Shown: positions 51,129 to 61,263, counted from the first letter of the stretch. The stretch: DNA of 64,000 nucleotides from Agreia sp. VKM Ac-1783 (GCF_900177765.1 NZ_FXWI01000001.1:124001-188000), one strand, 5' to 3'. The notes: generated from the sequence alone by a model not told the origin. Translations and numbers: made by a program.

Positions 51129-52376
51129 CTAAAGACGCTTCGAGTTCGCTGGGCGATACCGGCGGAGTATTGTGCGAGATCCGAGTCGAACCGCGCCGAA
51201 TAATACGACGCAAATGGCCATGTGCGCGCCGGTGAGTGTGCCGGCAGCGTTGAAGAGCGCAGCAGCTGATGCAAGTGCCACCAACCCCATGCCTGACGAC
51301 AGTGTCAGTGAACGGGCGTCTTCGCTCGCTGAGTCCAAGTAAATGCGCAGCTGCCATTGATCGTTCAAGAACTGCGAAACGATGAGGATCGCTGTGACGA
51401 GGGGCAAGCCTTCGTACCCAGGGCCAAACAGCGATGTTCCGTAAAAGATGACGATAAGAAGTACCGGAACCGCCACCGCAATCGACATTGCGCCGCCGAT
51501 GAGAGTGCGCCGTCGTAAAACGGATGTGTTCGCGTGCAAGGAGGCGTTTGCCCCGGCAAACTTCGAGTAAGTCACGTGATTCAACGCCTGAGTCAGCCCG
51601 CCTGACGCGCTGGCGCACGTCACTGCCACCGTGTAGACCCCGAGCACTGACGCGGGGCTCAACGAGGTGAGAATAAGTTGATCAAGGCGACCGCCCACGC
51701 TATCAAAGGCTGACGTTGTCCAATATCGCAGACTAAAGTTCCATGGAATTGGAACCCGGCGGGCTCGTCGTAGGGCCGGGATGGCGTAGATGCATCCAAG
51801 CAAAGTGGCAACGACACTCGCGAGGAAGGTGATGCTGAAGGCAACCTCAAGCGTTAGGTGGCCAAGGACGAAAGCGACGATATAGCCCACCGAAGGCAGC
51901 ACAACATTAGCTATCCGCGCCAGGTTAAATCGCCACATCTGCCCTTTGATCAACACGTATTCCAGCCCCAGCTGGCTTAGTCCCGTCAAAATCAAAACCG
52001 TGGCTCCGATACGAATGCCCAACGCTATCCGTTCGTCCCCGTTCGACAGGGTCTCAGATCCTGCAAGGGCTAGGGCGGCACTTGCTGGCCCTAAGACGCC
52101 AATAACGACGACACCCCACCCAGACACGGATGACCGTCTGTGTTCCTGGACTGAAAGTCCACGCGGTAACCCGAGGAACGCTACCCAGGAGAGGACCTGA
52201 GTAGCGACAAACGCTGCGGCTAATACCCCTCTTCCGTCGGGTCCCAGCGTCCTTGCCAAAATCGGAGCGGAGACGAGGCTGAGACCCATCCCCGCGTATG
52301 TAACGAACGCTGTTTGAAAGAAGCGTGCAAATGAAGGGCGGCTCCCATCGAAGAACGACCGCAAGAGTTTGATCAT
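51129..52376 (-). CDS. Oligosaccharide flippase, Wzx/MOP family (locus B)
   Basis: 415 residues, shorter than the ~500 usual for the family. Twelve or so hydrophobic helices; the start YAGMGLSLVSAPILARTLGPDGRGVLAAA is the canonical Wzx N-terminus (R-x-LG-x-x-G-R/Y-G). ATGA overlap with the preceding GT4 gene on the minus strand. Distant from the flippase at 22136, so it probably exports a different repeat unit. Confidence 0.85.
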   Translation of the reverse strand: MIKLLRSFFDGSRPSFARFFQTAFVTYAGMGLSLVSAPILARTLGPDGRGVLAAAFVATQVLSWVAFLGLPRGLSVQEHRRSSVSGWGVVVIGVLGPASAALALAGSETLSNGDERIALGIRIGATVLILTGLSQLGLEYVLIKGQMWRFNLARIANVVLPSVGYIVAFVLGHLTLEVAFSITFLASVVATLLGCIYAIPALRRARRVPIPWNFSLRYWTTSAFDSVGGRLDQLILTSLSPASVLGVYTVAVTCASASGGLTQALNHVTYSKFAGANASLHANTSVLRRRTLIGGAMSIAVAVPVLLIVIFYGTSLFGPGYEGLPLVTAILIVSQFLNDQWQLRIYLDSASEDARSLTLSSGMGLVALASAAALFNAAGTLTGAHMAICVVLFGAVRLGSRTILRRYRPANSKRL

Positions 52377-53413
52377 CGAGATAGTCGCCGGTAGATGTCC
52401 ACTAGCCGATCGCCGGATGCCTCGGATGTCAGATAGTCCACGGCTGCAGAGGCGGCCTGTTGTTCTGGCGTAGAGAGGGTGCCGGTTCCTTGAATCCGTT
52501 TTTCGAGCTCACTCCGTAGTTCGCGCTCAGGCACGAGGCTGATCGGAGGCGTCGGCTGGACGGCGTTGTAGATGTATGAGCTGCCAGGGTTGTCGGTCAC
52601 GATGGCGTAGGTACCCAGAGCCATTGCCTCATAAAGAGGGATGCCGAAACCCTCGTACTCCGACGGCGCCATCAATACCCATGACGAAGCAACGGTCTCC
52701 CTGACAGCTTCGTCGGAGGCGCCCGACATATGAATGGTGTCGGTCGACCAATTCTCTCGGTCGTTGGCGGGGCCGATGACCGAGAGGGTGATCGGCAGGC
52801 CCGACTTGGATTGAGCCTCCCGCACGGCCCGGGCGACGAGCCATCCTCTCTTACGGCCGTGAAACGAGCCGATGAAGACGACTGAAGGCGCTTCCGACTT
52901 GTCGACGCCGCTGACTTGCGGCACCTTCGTCACTGGCGGCATGAGAATGTCACAGCGGAAAGTGTCGAAGGAATCGGGGCCGATTGCGATCCTGTACTTG
53001 GCTCGCGCTCGAGACCATGCCTCGGTCAGAGCGAGAACGTAGTGGTTCAGGCTGCGAAGGCCACGCGATGCACGTGCCTCGGCCAACGACGAGCCAAGAA
53101 AGGTTCTCACTATCGGGGCGCCATTCTTGGCCAACGCCCAGTCGTCGCCGAACGCATGAATTACGTCTGCTTCAATGGAGGCGACCAGCCGACGAAGCCG
53201 CAGCGGAGTCAGATAATACCGGGCGAGGCGACCTGATACGCGAGGAACATAAACCATGGTGGCACCTTCGAGCGGAGTGCCTCCGGACAGCGTTACGACG
53301 GTGAGATCGACCTTCGTGCGCAGTTCCTCCGCGATCCTGAATGCATAGCGGCCGACGCCGCCAACATGCCCGGCATGGGGCCACTCGAGGCTGATCAAGA
53401 CGACCTTCACCAT
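52373..53413 (-). CDS. Glycosyltransferase family 4
   Basis: 346 residues from ATG 53413, one base after the preceding stop. GT-B: VVLISLEWPHAGHVGGVGRYAFRI with GGVGRY acceptor loop; VVFIGSFHGRKRGWLVARAV opens the donor half; PSEYEGFGIPLYEAMALGTY is the E-x7-E segment. Part of the coupled minus-strand series of four GT4 genes between 52.4 and 56.8 kb. Confidence 0.85.
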   Translation of the reverse strand: MVKVVLISLEWPHAGHVGGVGRYAFRIAEELRTKVDLTVVTLSGGTPLEGATMVYVPRVSGRLARYYLTPLRLRRLVASIEADVIHAFGDDWALAKNGAPIVRTFLGSSLAEARASRGLRSLNHYVLALTEAWSRARAKYRIAIGPDSFDTFRCDILMPPVTKVPQVSGVDKSEAPSVVFIGSFHGRKRGWLVARAVREAQSKSGLPITLSVIGPANDRENWSTDTIHMSGASDEAVRETVASSWVLMAPSEYEGFGIPLYEAMALGTYAIVTDNPGSSYIYNAVQPTPPISLVPERELRSELEKRIQGTGTLSTPEQQAASAAVDYLTSEASGDRLVDIYRRLSR

Positions 53414-53414
53414 G

Positions 53415-54488
53415 TCAGCGAACCCCTTCGTACAGCGCCAGATGTCTCTGTGCGATGACGTCCCATGCGAAGGTCTCGGCATGAGCTCGACACTCCTGCG
53501 CCGACGGCACATGGCCGGAGAGGGCCTGAATGATGCGGTCAGCCAGCGCCTCCACCGATCCGCGCGGCACGATGAGCGACTCGTCCAAGCCCCTCACCGC
53601 ATCAGGAAGTCCGCCGCAATCGGTGACAATAGGCGCGCGGCCCGTAGCTAACGATTCAAGGGCGATAAGTCCAAAACCCTCGAGAGCGAGGCTGGGAACC
53701 GCCGTGATCGACGCTGACTTGTACTCCTGCCGCAGTGTCTCGTCATCGAGGCGACCGAGAAAAGTGATTTTCGCCGAGCTAGCAGCCGCCAGCGACCGCA
53801 ACTCCTGTTCGAAAGTGCCGGTGCCGACGACGCGCAACTCTGCACCAGGAAAGTGCTTATCCACGTCCTCCCACGCTTTGATGAGCACGTCGATGCCCAT
53901 GCGCTTCTCCAGTCGCCGCACGCAGAGAACCTGGGGAGCGCCACCTCGCTTCGACGTCTCATCGCTGAATTCGAAGTCATCAATGTTGACGCCGGGCGGG
54001 ATGATGTGGATCTTGTCGGCGCTCATGCCATAGTTGTTGGCAAGAATCTCTTTGAAGGGCCGAGAGAGAACGATGAAGGCGTCCGCGTGCTTGTACGCAC
54101 TTCGCTCCACAGCGGTTTTAGCGCGTGTCACGAGCTTGTTGGCTCCGGCGACCGCGCTTTCTGCCGCCCAGGGGCCCTGAAAATGAACCACCATGCCGGC
54201 ATCCGGGCTTGTCTTGGGGGGCCGGGGCGACCCGTAGAGCGAGAAATGCTTGTCAATGATGTCGATCCCGGCTGCGTCGGGTGCGCGGCGGGATGCCAGG
54301 ACGCGAGACACGGTGCTGCCGCCAGTGGGGCCCCATGAGGTTCCTCCCGGTGCGGGATCACCGAACGCCGCCCCAGAAACTTGTATCCCCGGCTTCGCCG
54401 TCATCGCGAGGTAGAGGCCTTCGAAGTATCGATTAAGACCGCCTTGACGGCTCGAGAACCACTCGGAGCCAGTCATATGAATTTTCAC
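53415..54488 (-). CDS. Glycosyltransferase family 4
   Basis: 357 residues, ATG at 54488. MTGSEWFSSRQGGLNRYFEGLY gives the GGLNRY acceptor loop; VLCVRRLEKRMGIDVLIKAW, FLGRLDDETLRQEY and ALEGFGLIALESLATGR follow, the last with the E-x7-E-type donor site. Retaining GT-B enzyme. 52 bp separate it from the upstream GT4 gene and one base from the next. Confidence 0.85.
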   Translation of the reverse strand: MKIHMTGSEWFSSRQGGLNRYFEGLYLAMTAKPGIQVSGAAFGDPAPGGTSWGPTGGSTVSRVLASRRAPDAAGIDIIDKHFSLYGSPRPPKTSPDAGMVVHFQGPWAAESAVAGANKLVTRAKTAVERSAYKHADAFIVLSRPFKEILANNYGMSADKIHIIPPGVNIDDFEFSDETSKRGGAPQVLCVRRLEKRMGIDVLIKAWEDVDKHFPGAELRVVGTGTFEQELRSLAAASSAKITFLGRLDDETLRQEYKSASITAVPSLALEGFGLIALESLATGRAPIVTDCGGLPDAVRGLDESLIVPRGSVEALADRIIQALSGHVPSAQECRAHAETFAWDVIAQRHLALYEGVR

Positions 54489-54540
54489 TGCTCGTTCTCA
54501 ACCCTCGTCATTGTGTGCCGCACCAGGACCCTGTCAATTG

Positions 54541-55704
54541 TCACGGTCGTGCCACTTCCTTGAAAAATGCCTGGTGCAGATCTGCGACCTCAGCGTCGGA
54601 GAGGAGACCCGGTGCGCGCCGAGCCCCGTCTTCGAGAGTGCGCCTGATCGATACATGGCTCACGCGGCGAAGGTTTGTCATCAGGGACTCCTCGTCGCCC
54701 ATCTCGAAGAGAAGGCCCGACTTCTCGTGTCGGATCCATTCGCTAGGACCACCCACCGAAGTGGCAATGATCGCCTTGCCGGCGCTGAGATACTGCAGAA
54801 TGTTCTGCCCGAGTGGCTCAGGCCTCGTCGACGCCTGCACACACACGTCGAGGCTGTCGATGAACTCCGGCACATCGTCGATGTGCCCCAGAAACTGAAC
54901 CTGATCCTCGATGCCGAGTTCCCGCGCGAGGCCCTCCAGTTCGACCAGAAATCCTTCGTGTCCGAAGGCCGCATCTCCCGCAAGAAGAAGCTGTACCTCG
55001 CCCCCGCGAAAGACCCCGGCGAACGCTCGTATAAGCAGATCCTGACCCTTCCAGGGGTCGAGCCGCGCGACCATGCCGACTCGGGTGAGAACGTCCTTCG
55101 ATGGTGAACTGCGCCCGGTGGACTCGATGCCTGCGGCGCTCGGAATGATGACGTGTTTCGTCTTGTTCGAAAGAAAAGGGGTGGCAGACGCGAGGGTCGA
55201 CTGCGAGTTCGCGATCACACCGGCAGCTCGCGCGAGCGCGATGCGGGTGAACAGGGCATATCCGACGGAGCCCAGGCTTGGCTTGTCGACCAGATCGCGA
55301 AGGTGCACGACAAGCGGCGTGCCACTACCCACGCTCGCGATGGCGGCGTAGACGGCTGCCCTCGATGTATTGGTGTGGATGAGGTCGGCGCGAGCGAAGG
55401 CTCTGCTGCGCCGGATGCTGACGGCCTGGCCGAGCGCGGCCGCAGCGAATCGAGCAATGCCAAGGATCGAGCGGCTGCTGCTTGCGCCGAACCGTTGCCG
55501 AGGTCCGATTGTCTCGACCGTCACGTTTGGCAGACCGGACAGGGCGCCGTAGACGTTGAAAGACCCGGACTCAGCTGCGGGCAGACCCAGCGTCGCCGCC
55601 CACGACGCTTTCTTCAGCACCCTCAGCAGTGCGTATTCCGCACCGCCGCGCGCCTGGGTGTGGTCGAGGTGCAGAACCCGCAGCTGGGGGCCTCCGCGGC
55701 TCAT
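54541..55704 (-). CDS. Glycosyltransferase family 4
   Basis: 387 residues from ATG 55704, ATGA-overlapped with the preceding stop. LRVLHLDHTQARGGAEYALL begins the acceptor half; VGMVARLDPWKGQDLLIRAF and FLGHIDDVPEFIDSLD belong to the donor half; in STRPEPLGQNILQYLSAGK the second Glu of the usual E-x7-E is Gln, which might affect donor choice or activity. Third of the four GT4 genes. Confidence 0.8.
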   Translation of the reverse strand: MSRGGPQLRVLHLDHTQARGGAEYALLRVLKKASWAATLGLPAAESGSFNVYGALSGLPNVTVETIGPRQRFGASSSRSILGIARFAAAALGQAVSIRRSRAFARADLIHTNTSRAAVYAAIASVGSGTPLVVHLRDLVDKPSLGSVGYALFTRIALARAAGVIANSQSTLASATPFLSNKTKHVIIPSAAGIESTGRSSPSKDVLTRVGMVARLDPWKGQDLLIRAFAGVFRGGEVQLLLAGDAAFGHEGFLVELEGLARELGIEDQVQFLGHIDDVPEFIDSLDVCVQASTRPEPLGQNILQYLSAGKAIIATSVGGPSEWIRHEKSGLLFEMGDEESLMTNLRRVSHVSIRRTLEDGARRAPGLLSDAEVADLHQAFFKEVARP

Positions 55705-56801
55705 GATCCGACCCACCCGCTGATCTCTTTCGCGAATGACGAACGGTCGAAGGCCCAGGCGCGGCTGACGCAGTCCGCCGGTTTCATTGTTGTCACCGTC
55801 TTCGCCGCCTCTCGCAGCTCGTCCGCGCTGAAGTTCTCGAGAAGCACCCCGGTCTTGCCATGTTGCACCGTCTCCGAGGCGCCTCCGATGGCGCTTGCGA
55901 CTACCGGCGTTCCTGTCGCCATCGCCTCGACGGGCATGATTCCGAAGTCTTCGACAGGGGGGAACATATAGAAGAGAGAACGAATGTAGAGGGCCCTGAG
56001 AAGCGCATGGGAGGGCCGTCTCACAAATGTCACTCGCCGGGGGTGTTCGAGCGCCTTGTATTGCAGCTCGCCGAGTAAGGGACCGTCGCCGGCAATGACA
56101 ACATCGAGATCGGCCGCTATACCCATGTCGATCACGAGATCGAGCCGCTTATACGGAATGAAGCGGGATGCGCCGAGAACAAAGGTGTCGGGCAGCGTGG
56201 CGAGGAGCTTCTGTTCACGCTCACTCAACTCGTCGCTCTCCGAGATGAATCCCTCGACGTCGACGGGCGGATAGATGACCGTGCTGTCGCGGCCCCAATT
56301 CTCTTTGATTCTGTCGCGAACGAAATTGCTGATGGCCGCAATTGCGTGCGGCTCCTGGGCTCGCTTGCGATCGATCCTCTTGAGGGGCACCGACACGGCC
56401 CGGGCTGGCAAAGACGATCCTCGCTTGTCCAGCTCGGGGTTCCAGATGTATCTCGCCGGCGTATAGGCGTAGACATATTTGGCTGCCGCTCGAGCAGGAC
56501 CTGAGAAGCGGGCGTGGTGCGCGAACAGGTGTGAGCTGCACAGAATCCACTCGGCGTCGCTGTTGCCCAGATGGCGCCAGGTGGCGGGCATCAAGGGCAC
56601 GGCAATTCCCTTGTGATTTCGAAGCGGTGTCCGCGACATCCACGTTTCCGAAACCCTGTCTGACGTGAATCGCTCAGGCGCGGCATTCCACAGCGCTTTG
56701 ATGGGCGCATCAGGAAAGATCGCCGCGAGCTCTTCGACGACTTTCTCGGCGCCCCCGTGAGGCTCGAGCCATTCGTGCACAATCACACCAGTCAAAACCA
56801 T
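55701..56801 (-). CDS. Glycosyltransferase family 4
   Basis: 366 residues from ATG 56801, preceded by CGGGGGGA. TGVIVHEWLEPHGGAEKVVEEL (GGAE acceptor loop), FVLGASRFIPYKRLDLVIDMG and FPPVEDFGIMPVEAMATGTP (intact E-x7-E) identify a mannosyltransferase-like GT4 of the WbaZ/PimB type. First of the minus-strand GT4 run, 104 bp after the polymerase gene's end. Confidence 0.85.
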   Translation of the reverse strand: MVLTGVIVHEWLEPHGGAEKVVEELAAIFPDAPIKALWNAAPERFTSDRVSETWMSRTPLRNHKGIAVPLMPATWRHLGNSDAEWILCSSHLFAHHARFSGPARAAAKYVYAYTPARYIWNPELDKRGSSLPARAVSVPLKRIDRKRAQEPHAIAAISNFVRDRIKENWGRDSTVIYPPVDVEGFISESDELSEREQKLLATLPDTFVLGASRFIPYKRLDLVIDMGIAADLDVVIAGDGPLLGELQYKALEHPRRVTFVRRPSHALLRALYIRSLFYMFPPVEDFGIMPVEAMATGTPVVASAIGGASETVQHGKTGVLLENFSADELREAAKTVTTMKPADCVSRAWAFDRSSFAKEISGWVGS

Positions 56802-56905
56802 TCCCCCCGAATGTAGCTCTGCTCCCCTTCGCAGGACGTTGTGAACCACGACCTTTGAGCATGCGGCGCTGCATCCATGGAGACCTCGGGACGTCGGCCC
56901 CTCGG

Positions 56906-58318
56906 CTAATTGACGCTCAGCTTACGGTATTTGCCCGAACGGTCCGGTTGTCTTTTGTCAGGGTGGTCTTCGTTGGCGGGTATTGGCGTTCGCGTCTGTC
57001 TGGACGCGAAATACGCTTTGGCCGTCGCGGCGAATGCCAAGCCGATAACGATGCCAAATGTCGAGAGAAATACATTGCCTGAAACGCTTGAAACCACGAT
57101 GAAGATAGAACTCAACGACGCCGTCTCTGCCCGGCGCGCTCCCATGTTTCTTAGCGAGATCAACAGAATGAGTAGGCACAGAACGGTGATAAGAATGCCG
57201 GCGATGTAGCCGTACTGCACGATCGTGTCGCCAACCAGACTGTCGGCTCGATTTTCCGACGGATTTCCCACCAAGTATTTGAGAGGGCTGAAGAAGTACT
57301 GCAGGATCCCGAGGCGGGCCTGGAATGAGCCGTCGGTGTCGGAATCGAACTCGGTGTAACGGTCCGCCGACAAGATGGACGAGCTGCCGTCGAGAGCGTT
57401 CAGGATTCGAACCAGGACGAGCGCCACCAGAACCACAAGAATGATAGGTAAGAAGCGTCCGAACCCCTTGCCTCGAATGAGTGCCAACACGACCGCGCAA
57501 ATCGCTACGGCTAGGAGGGCCGTTCTCACACCCGAGAGAATCAGCGGAACGGTCAAGCTTGCAGCGCACGCGAACCAGAGAACCCTCGCAACCAGCTTCG
57601 GTGTGATGGTCGCCTTCGCGAGGGCGACTACGCTCGCAAGTCCCACGAAGAGCGCGTAAGGCCCCGGCGACTCCGAGGCGCCGAACACACGCACCTCAAG
57701 TGGGTTGGGGGCTCCGATGCTGTTGAGGTCCGACGCGATCATCCATGATTTGTCCCATTCGGGCAGGAAGAAGAACTGATACACCCCGTAGAGCCCGACC
57801 AGAATTCCGAGGACTGGAATCACCCGATCGGCGGTGAGCCAAACATCCGGCACCCTGCCGTCGACGACTAAGGGGATGAGTATGAGGGGAACGACGATGG
57901 CGCCCGCGGCGTAGAGGGGCGCGATTGCGGTGACAGTGCGCAGGACAAGCGTGAATGCCACGGCTACTGCGAAGGCGATGACGAGTCGATTCACCCAGTT
58001 GGCACGAGTTTGCTTTTCGTGTTCGTGGAAAAAGCGAACCAGAAGAACCGACATCACGAGGATGAGCGGAACGAGCACCAGGGGATCTGAATCGACACGG
58101 CCACCGCTGACCAGTCTCCGCACCAAAGAGATCAAGGGCACGAGCACGACGGCGAAAATAAGCACGCGACGAACGTTGTACATGCACAGCGCACTCAGAA
58201 CGATCAGGACCGAGAGGGTGATCTGCACGTCTAGTCGCGACGCAGCTACGCCGGCCACAGCCCCCAGTGCAATCAGAGCGCACAGCGCTACGACGGTGCG
58301 CGTCACGCTCTTCCCCAT
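56906..58318 (-). CDS. O-antigen ligase/polymerase-like membrane protein (locus B Wzy candidate)
   Basis: 470 residues, ATG at 58318. Around twelve helices, a large loop containing NPLEVRVFGASESPGPYALF and, later, ADRYTEFDSDTDGSFQARLG, patterns seen in O-antigen ligases/Wzy. The C-terminus is hydrophilic. It likely polymerises or ligates the locus B repeat unit. Divergent from the GT2 at 58441 by 122 bp; heads the minus-strand operon. Confidence 0.75.
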   Translation of the reverse strand: MGKSVTRTVVALCALIALGAVAGVAASRLDVQITLSVLIVLSALCMYNVRRVLIFAVVLVPLISLVRRLVSGGRVDSDPLVLVPLILVMSVLLVRFFHEHEKQTRANWVNRLVIAFAVAVAFTLVLRTVTAIAPLYAAGAIVVPLILIPLVVDGRVPDVWLTADRVIPVLGILVGLYGVYQFFFLPEWDKSWMIASDLNSIGAPNPLEVRVFGASESPGPYALFVGLASVVALAKATITPKLVARVLWFACAASLTVPLILSGVRTALLAVAICAVVLALIRGKGFGRFLPIILVVLVALVLVRILNALDGSSSILSADRYTEFDSDTDGSFQARLGILQYFFSPLKYLVGNPSENRADSLVGDTIVQYGYIAGILITVLCLLILLISLRNMGARRAETASLSSIFIVVSSVSGNVFLSTFGIVIGLAFAATAKAYFASRQTRTPIPANEDHPDKRQPDRSGKYRKLSVN

Positions 58319-58440
58319 AGCGTCAACTTACAGGGGACCGTCAAATTTCTGGAATGACGTGCGGTACCGTCGAGTGGAAAAGATGCTCGTGGCGGTTGTT
58401 CGCGGTGTCATAAAGCATGCGGCCCTGGGGGAGGGGACTA

Positions 58441-59394
58441 GTGGCTACACCTTCGGCTCCGAGCGTCACAGTGGCGATCGCCAGCGTCGGTCGACCAGAC
58501 GACCTTGAAGCATGCATTGCGGCATTGAGACTGCAAACCGACACCCCTGATGAGATCGTTGTCGTCGCTCAAAGCTCGGATGCGCCAACCCAGGCCGTGG
58601 CTACGGCTGCCGGTCTGAGCACGGTGATCGTCACAGAACCGGGCCTCGCCCTCGCACTTCAGACCGCAATCCGCTCGACGTCGACCGACGTCATCGCGTT
58701 CGTTGACGACGACGCGCGAGCTCTGCCTGACTGGGTCGGTCGCATCCGGCAGGCTTACGGGGCCGACCCGAATCTCGGACTCTTCGGTGGCCGTGACAAC
58801 GTGGATGGCGACCGCATCTCGGGACACGCCGATCTTCCGGTCGGGCGTCTGACGAGAGGCAAGATCGCCGGCAACCATCATTTGGGCAAGGGTGCCTTCC
58901 GCGTTGCAGAACACGTCAAGGGCGCGAACATGAGCATGAGGGTCGCGCCGGCCAGAAGAGTGCCGCTCGGCCGCCTCGTCGCGGGCACAGGAGCACAGTC
59001 TCGAAACGAGTTCGTTCTGAGCCTCGGCGTGACGAGCCAGGGATATGGCGCCGCATACGATCCAGGCCTTCAGGTGGATCACTTTCCGGCAAAGCGGGCG
59101 ACCGGCGACGAACGCACCAGCTACACGAGGGAGCGCATCATCGTTCAGCGCCACAACGAGGCGCTCGCGTTATCTCTCTACTCGTCACGATCGCAGACTG
59201 CGTCGTATGTTCTGCGAGCCCTTCTCGTGGGCGACCAGAAGTGCTGCGGACTCACCGTTGCGATCATCAAAATCGCACGAGGAGAAAAGGCAGTTCTCTC
59301 GAAGCTAGGCGGCACGTTCGGCGGGGTCATCTCAGGACTCCGCGCGGCCTCGCGCAACCGATCGACTCGCTATGAGGATGCCTCGAATGAGTGA
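58441..59394 (+). CDS. Glycosyltransferase family 2
   Basis: 317 residues from GTG 58441, after a GGGGAGGGGACTA site. VTVAIASVGRPDDLEACIAAL, EIVVVAQSSD, VIAFVDDDARALPDW (DDD metal site near 89-95) and a C-terminal acceptor region with YDPGLQVDHFP. First of three plus-strand genes; overlaps the next by 8 bp. It might add a branch or terminal sugar of locus B. Confidence 0.8.
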   Translation: MATPSAPSVTVAIASVGRPDDLEACIAALRLQTDTPDEIVVVAQSSDAPTQAVATAAGLSTVIVTEPGLALALQTAIRSTSTDVIAFVDDDARALPDWVGRIRQAYGADPNLGLFGGRDNVDGDRISGHADLPVGRLTRGKIAGNHHLGKGAFRVAEHVKGANMSMRVAPARRVPLGRLVAGTGAQSRNEFVLSLGVTSQGYGAAYDPGLQVDHFPAKRATGDERTSYTRERIIVQRHNEALALSLYSSRSQTASYVLRALLVGDQKCCGLTVAIIKIARGEKAVLSKLGGTFGGVISGLRAASRNRSTRYEDASNE

Positions 59395-61225
59395 GCCCGA
59401 GGAGAAGCCGGTCAATCCGCCGACCCGTAGGGGCGATCGTCGATCTCGACGAAAGAAGCCGCGCAAGAAACGTGTAGCGCTCATCGTCGGGGTGCTTGCT
59501 GTGGGTCTAATCGCTGCAGTCGCGTGGATTGGTGTGCGCGGCTACCTCGCCAAAGGCGAGCTTGAGGCCGCGATCCCTCTGGTGACGCAGCTCAAAACCC
59601 AGGTCACATCGGGAGACCTTGCCGGTGCCACAGACTCGATGACGAAGCTGAGGAAGCATGCCCAGTCCGCAGCCGAACTAACAAGCGATCCGGTCTGGCG
59701 GTCGGCCGAGGTCGTTCCGTTGGTCGGCGGCAATCTCGCTGTTATGCGCGAACTCTCATCTACGGTGAACGACGTCTCGCGCGATGGTATCGAGCCGCTG
59801 ACGAGCCTCGCCGGCTCCATCGGTCTCACCGACTTCAAGCCCGTCGACGGGCGCGTGGACTTGCAGCCCTTGGTCGATGCGCAGGGGGTGCTGGCGAACT
59901 CGTCTGCCGCGGTGGGAAGCGCCGTGGCCCGAGTCGATGAGCTCGACGACAGCGGGGTCATCGAGCCATTGGCGAATGCGCGGCAACAGCTTCTCGACAA
60001 GCTCACGGAGGCGTCAGGTGAATTGACGATCCTGAGTAAAGCATCGGTGTTGCTGCCGGCCATGCTCGGTGCCGACGGGCCGCGCAACTACCTGCTTCTT
60101 TTCCAGAACAACGCTGAACTGCGCTCTACCGGAGGCATTCCAGGTGCGCTCGCCCTCATCAATACAGATGCAGGCTCCATCAAGCTGACCCAACAGACGT
60201 CCGGCAGTAGCTTCAGGCAGTTCTCCGAACCCGTGATCGAGCTTCCGCTAGACACCAAGTCGCTCTACGGAGACCACACAGCCGAGTTCATGCAAGACGT
60301 CAACTTCACTCCTAACTTCGCTCTCTCGGGCCAGATCGCTAGGGAAATGTGGAACAGAAAGTATGGGTTGCAGGTCGACGGAGTAATTTCACTCGATCCG
60401 GTCGCCCTGTCGTACCTGTTGAAGGCCACTGGGCCTATCGCTCTGCCCAGCGGTGATCAGCTCACGAGCGAGAATGCGGTGAAGCTGCTGCTACAAGACG
60501 TTTATGCCAAGTACGAGCAGCCGCCCGAGCAGGATGCCTTCTTCGCATCGGCTGCCGCGGCCGTCTTCGAGAAAATCGCCAGCGGCGACGTCAACCCCAC
60601 CGCTCTGGTCGCCGCACTGGGGCAGGCCAGCGATGAGAACCGCGTGCTCGTGTGGAGCGCCCATGATGACGACCAGCAGATTCTGGCGGGCACGACCCTG
60701 GCCGGAGGGCTGCCTCAGAGCTCGGAGACAGAGCAACGTTTCGGCGTGTACTTCAATGACAGCACCACCGCCAAGATGGATCCTTATCTGCAGGTGAACA
60801 TCGAGGCGGGTCAAGCTGTATGTCGAAATGACCGACTACCGCTCAACTCGGTGCGGGTCACGCTGACCAACACGGCCCCAGCAGACGCGGCCACGTCGCT
60901 TCCGGCATACGTTACGGGCGGTGGCTTGTTCGGCATCCCACCGGGCAATATACGCACGAACATAGCTGCGTACGGGGCGGAGGGGCTCTACAACTTGGGC
61001 GTGAGCCGAGACGGTGCAGCAGTCGCGTACCAGCCGTCGACAGAATTGGGCTACGGTGTGTCCAAGGTGGAGATAGAACTCGCGCCGGGAGATAGCACGG
61101 TCCTTGACTTCCAGTTCCTGGGCGATAAGCCGCAAAGCAAGGCCGTTTCAGTGCAACACACCCCTTTTGTTTACGGGTTAGAAACAAAGGCCCTCGAAGT
61201 CGACTGTGAAAATGCCTTACAGTAG
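59387..61225 (+). CDS. DUF4012 domain protein, membrane-anchored
   Basis: 612 residues from ATG 59387 (in-frame ATG at 59372 also possible). Long basic N-terminus (RRGDRRSRRKKPRKKR), one transmembrane helix ~31-52, then a helical region (~60-215) and the DUF4012 core opening LLLFQNNAELRSTGGIPGAL. DUF4012 proteins are found in actinobacterial polysaccharide loci; their role is not known, but topology places the domain outside the membrane, so it may take part in polymer export, attachment or surface assembly. Directly followed by the LPNTG protein gene. Confidence 0.8.
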   Translation: MSEPEEKPVNPPTRRGDRRSRRKKPRKKRVALIVGVLAVGLIAAVAWIGVRGYLAKGELEAAIPLVTQLKTQVTSGDLAGATDSMTKLRKHAQSAAELTSDPVWRSAEVVPLVGGNLAVMRELSSTVNDVSRDGIEPLTSLAGSIGLTDFKPVDGRVDLQPLVDAQGVLANSSAAVGSAVARVDELDDSGVIEPLANARQQLLDKLTEASGELTILSKASVLLPAMLGADGPRNYLLLFQNNAELRSTGGIPGALALINTDAGSIKLTQQTSGSSFRQFSEPVIELPLDTKSLYGDHTAEFMQDVNFTPNFALSGQIAREMWNRKYGLQVDGVISLDPVALSYLLKATGPIALPSGDQLTSENAVKLLLQDVYAKYEQPPEQDAFFASAAAAVFEKIASGDVNPTALVAALGQASDENRVLVWSAHDDDQQILAGTTLAGGLPQSSETEQRFGVYFNDSTTAKMDPYLQVNIEAGQAVCRNDRLPLNSVRVTLTNTAPADAATSLPAYVTGGGLFGIPPGNIRTNIAAYGAEGLYNLGVSRDGAAVAYQPSTELGYGVSKVEIELAPGDSTVLDFQFLGDKPQSKAVSVQHTPFVYGLETKALEVDCENALQ

Positions 61226-61263
61226 GAGAGTCTCAATTGAGGCATGACTGGTGTACGGGCGTT

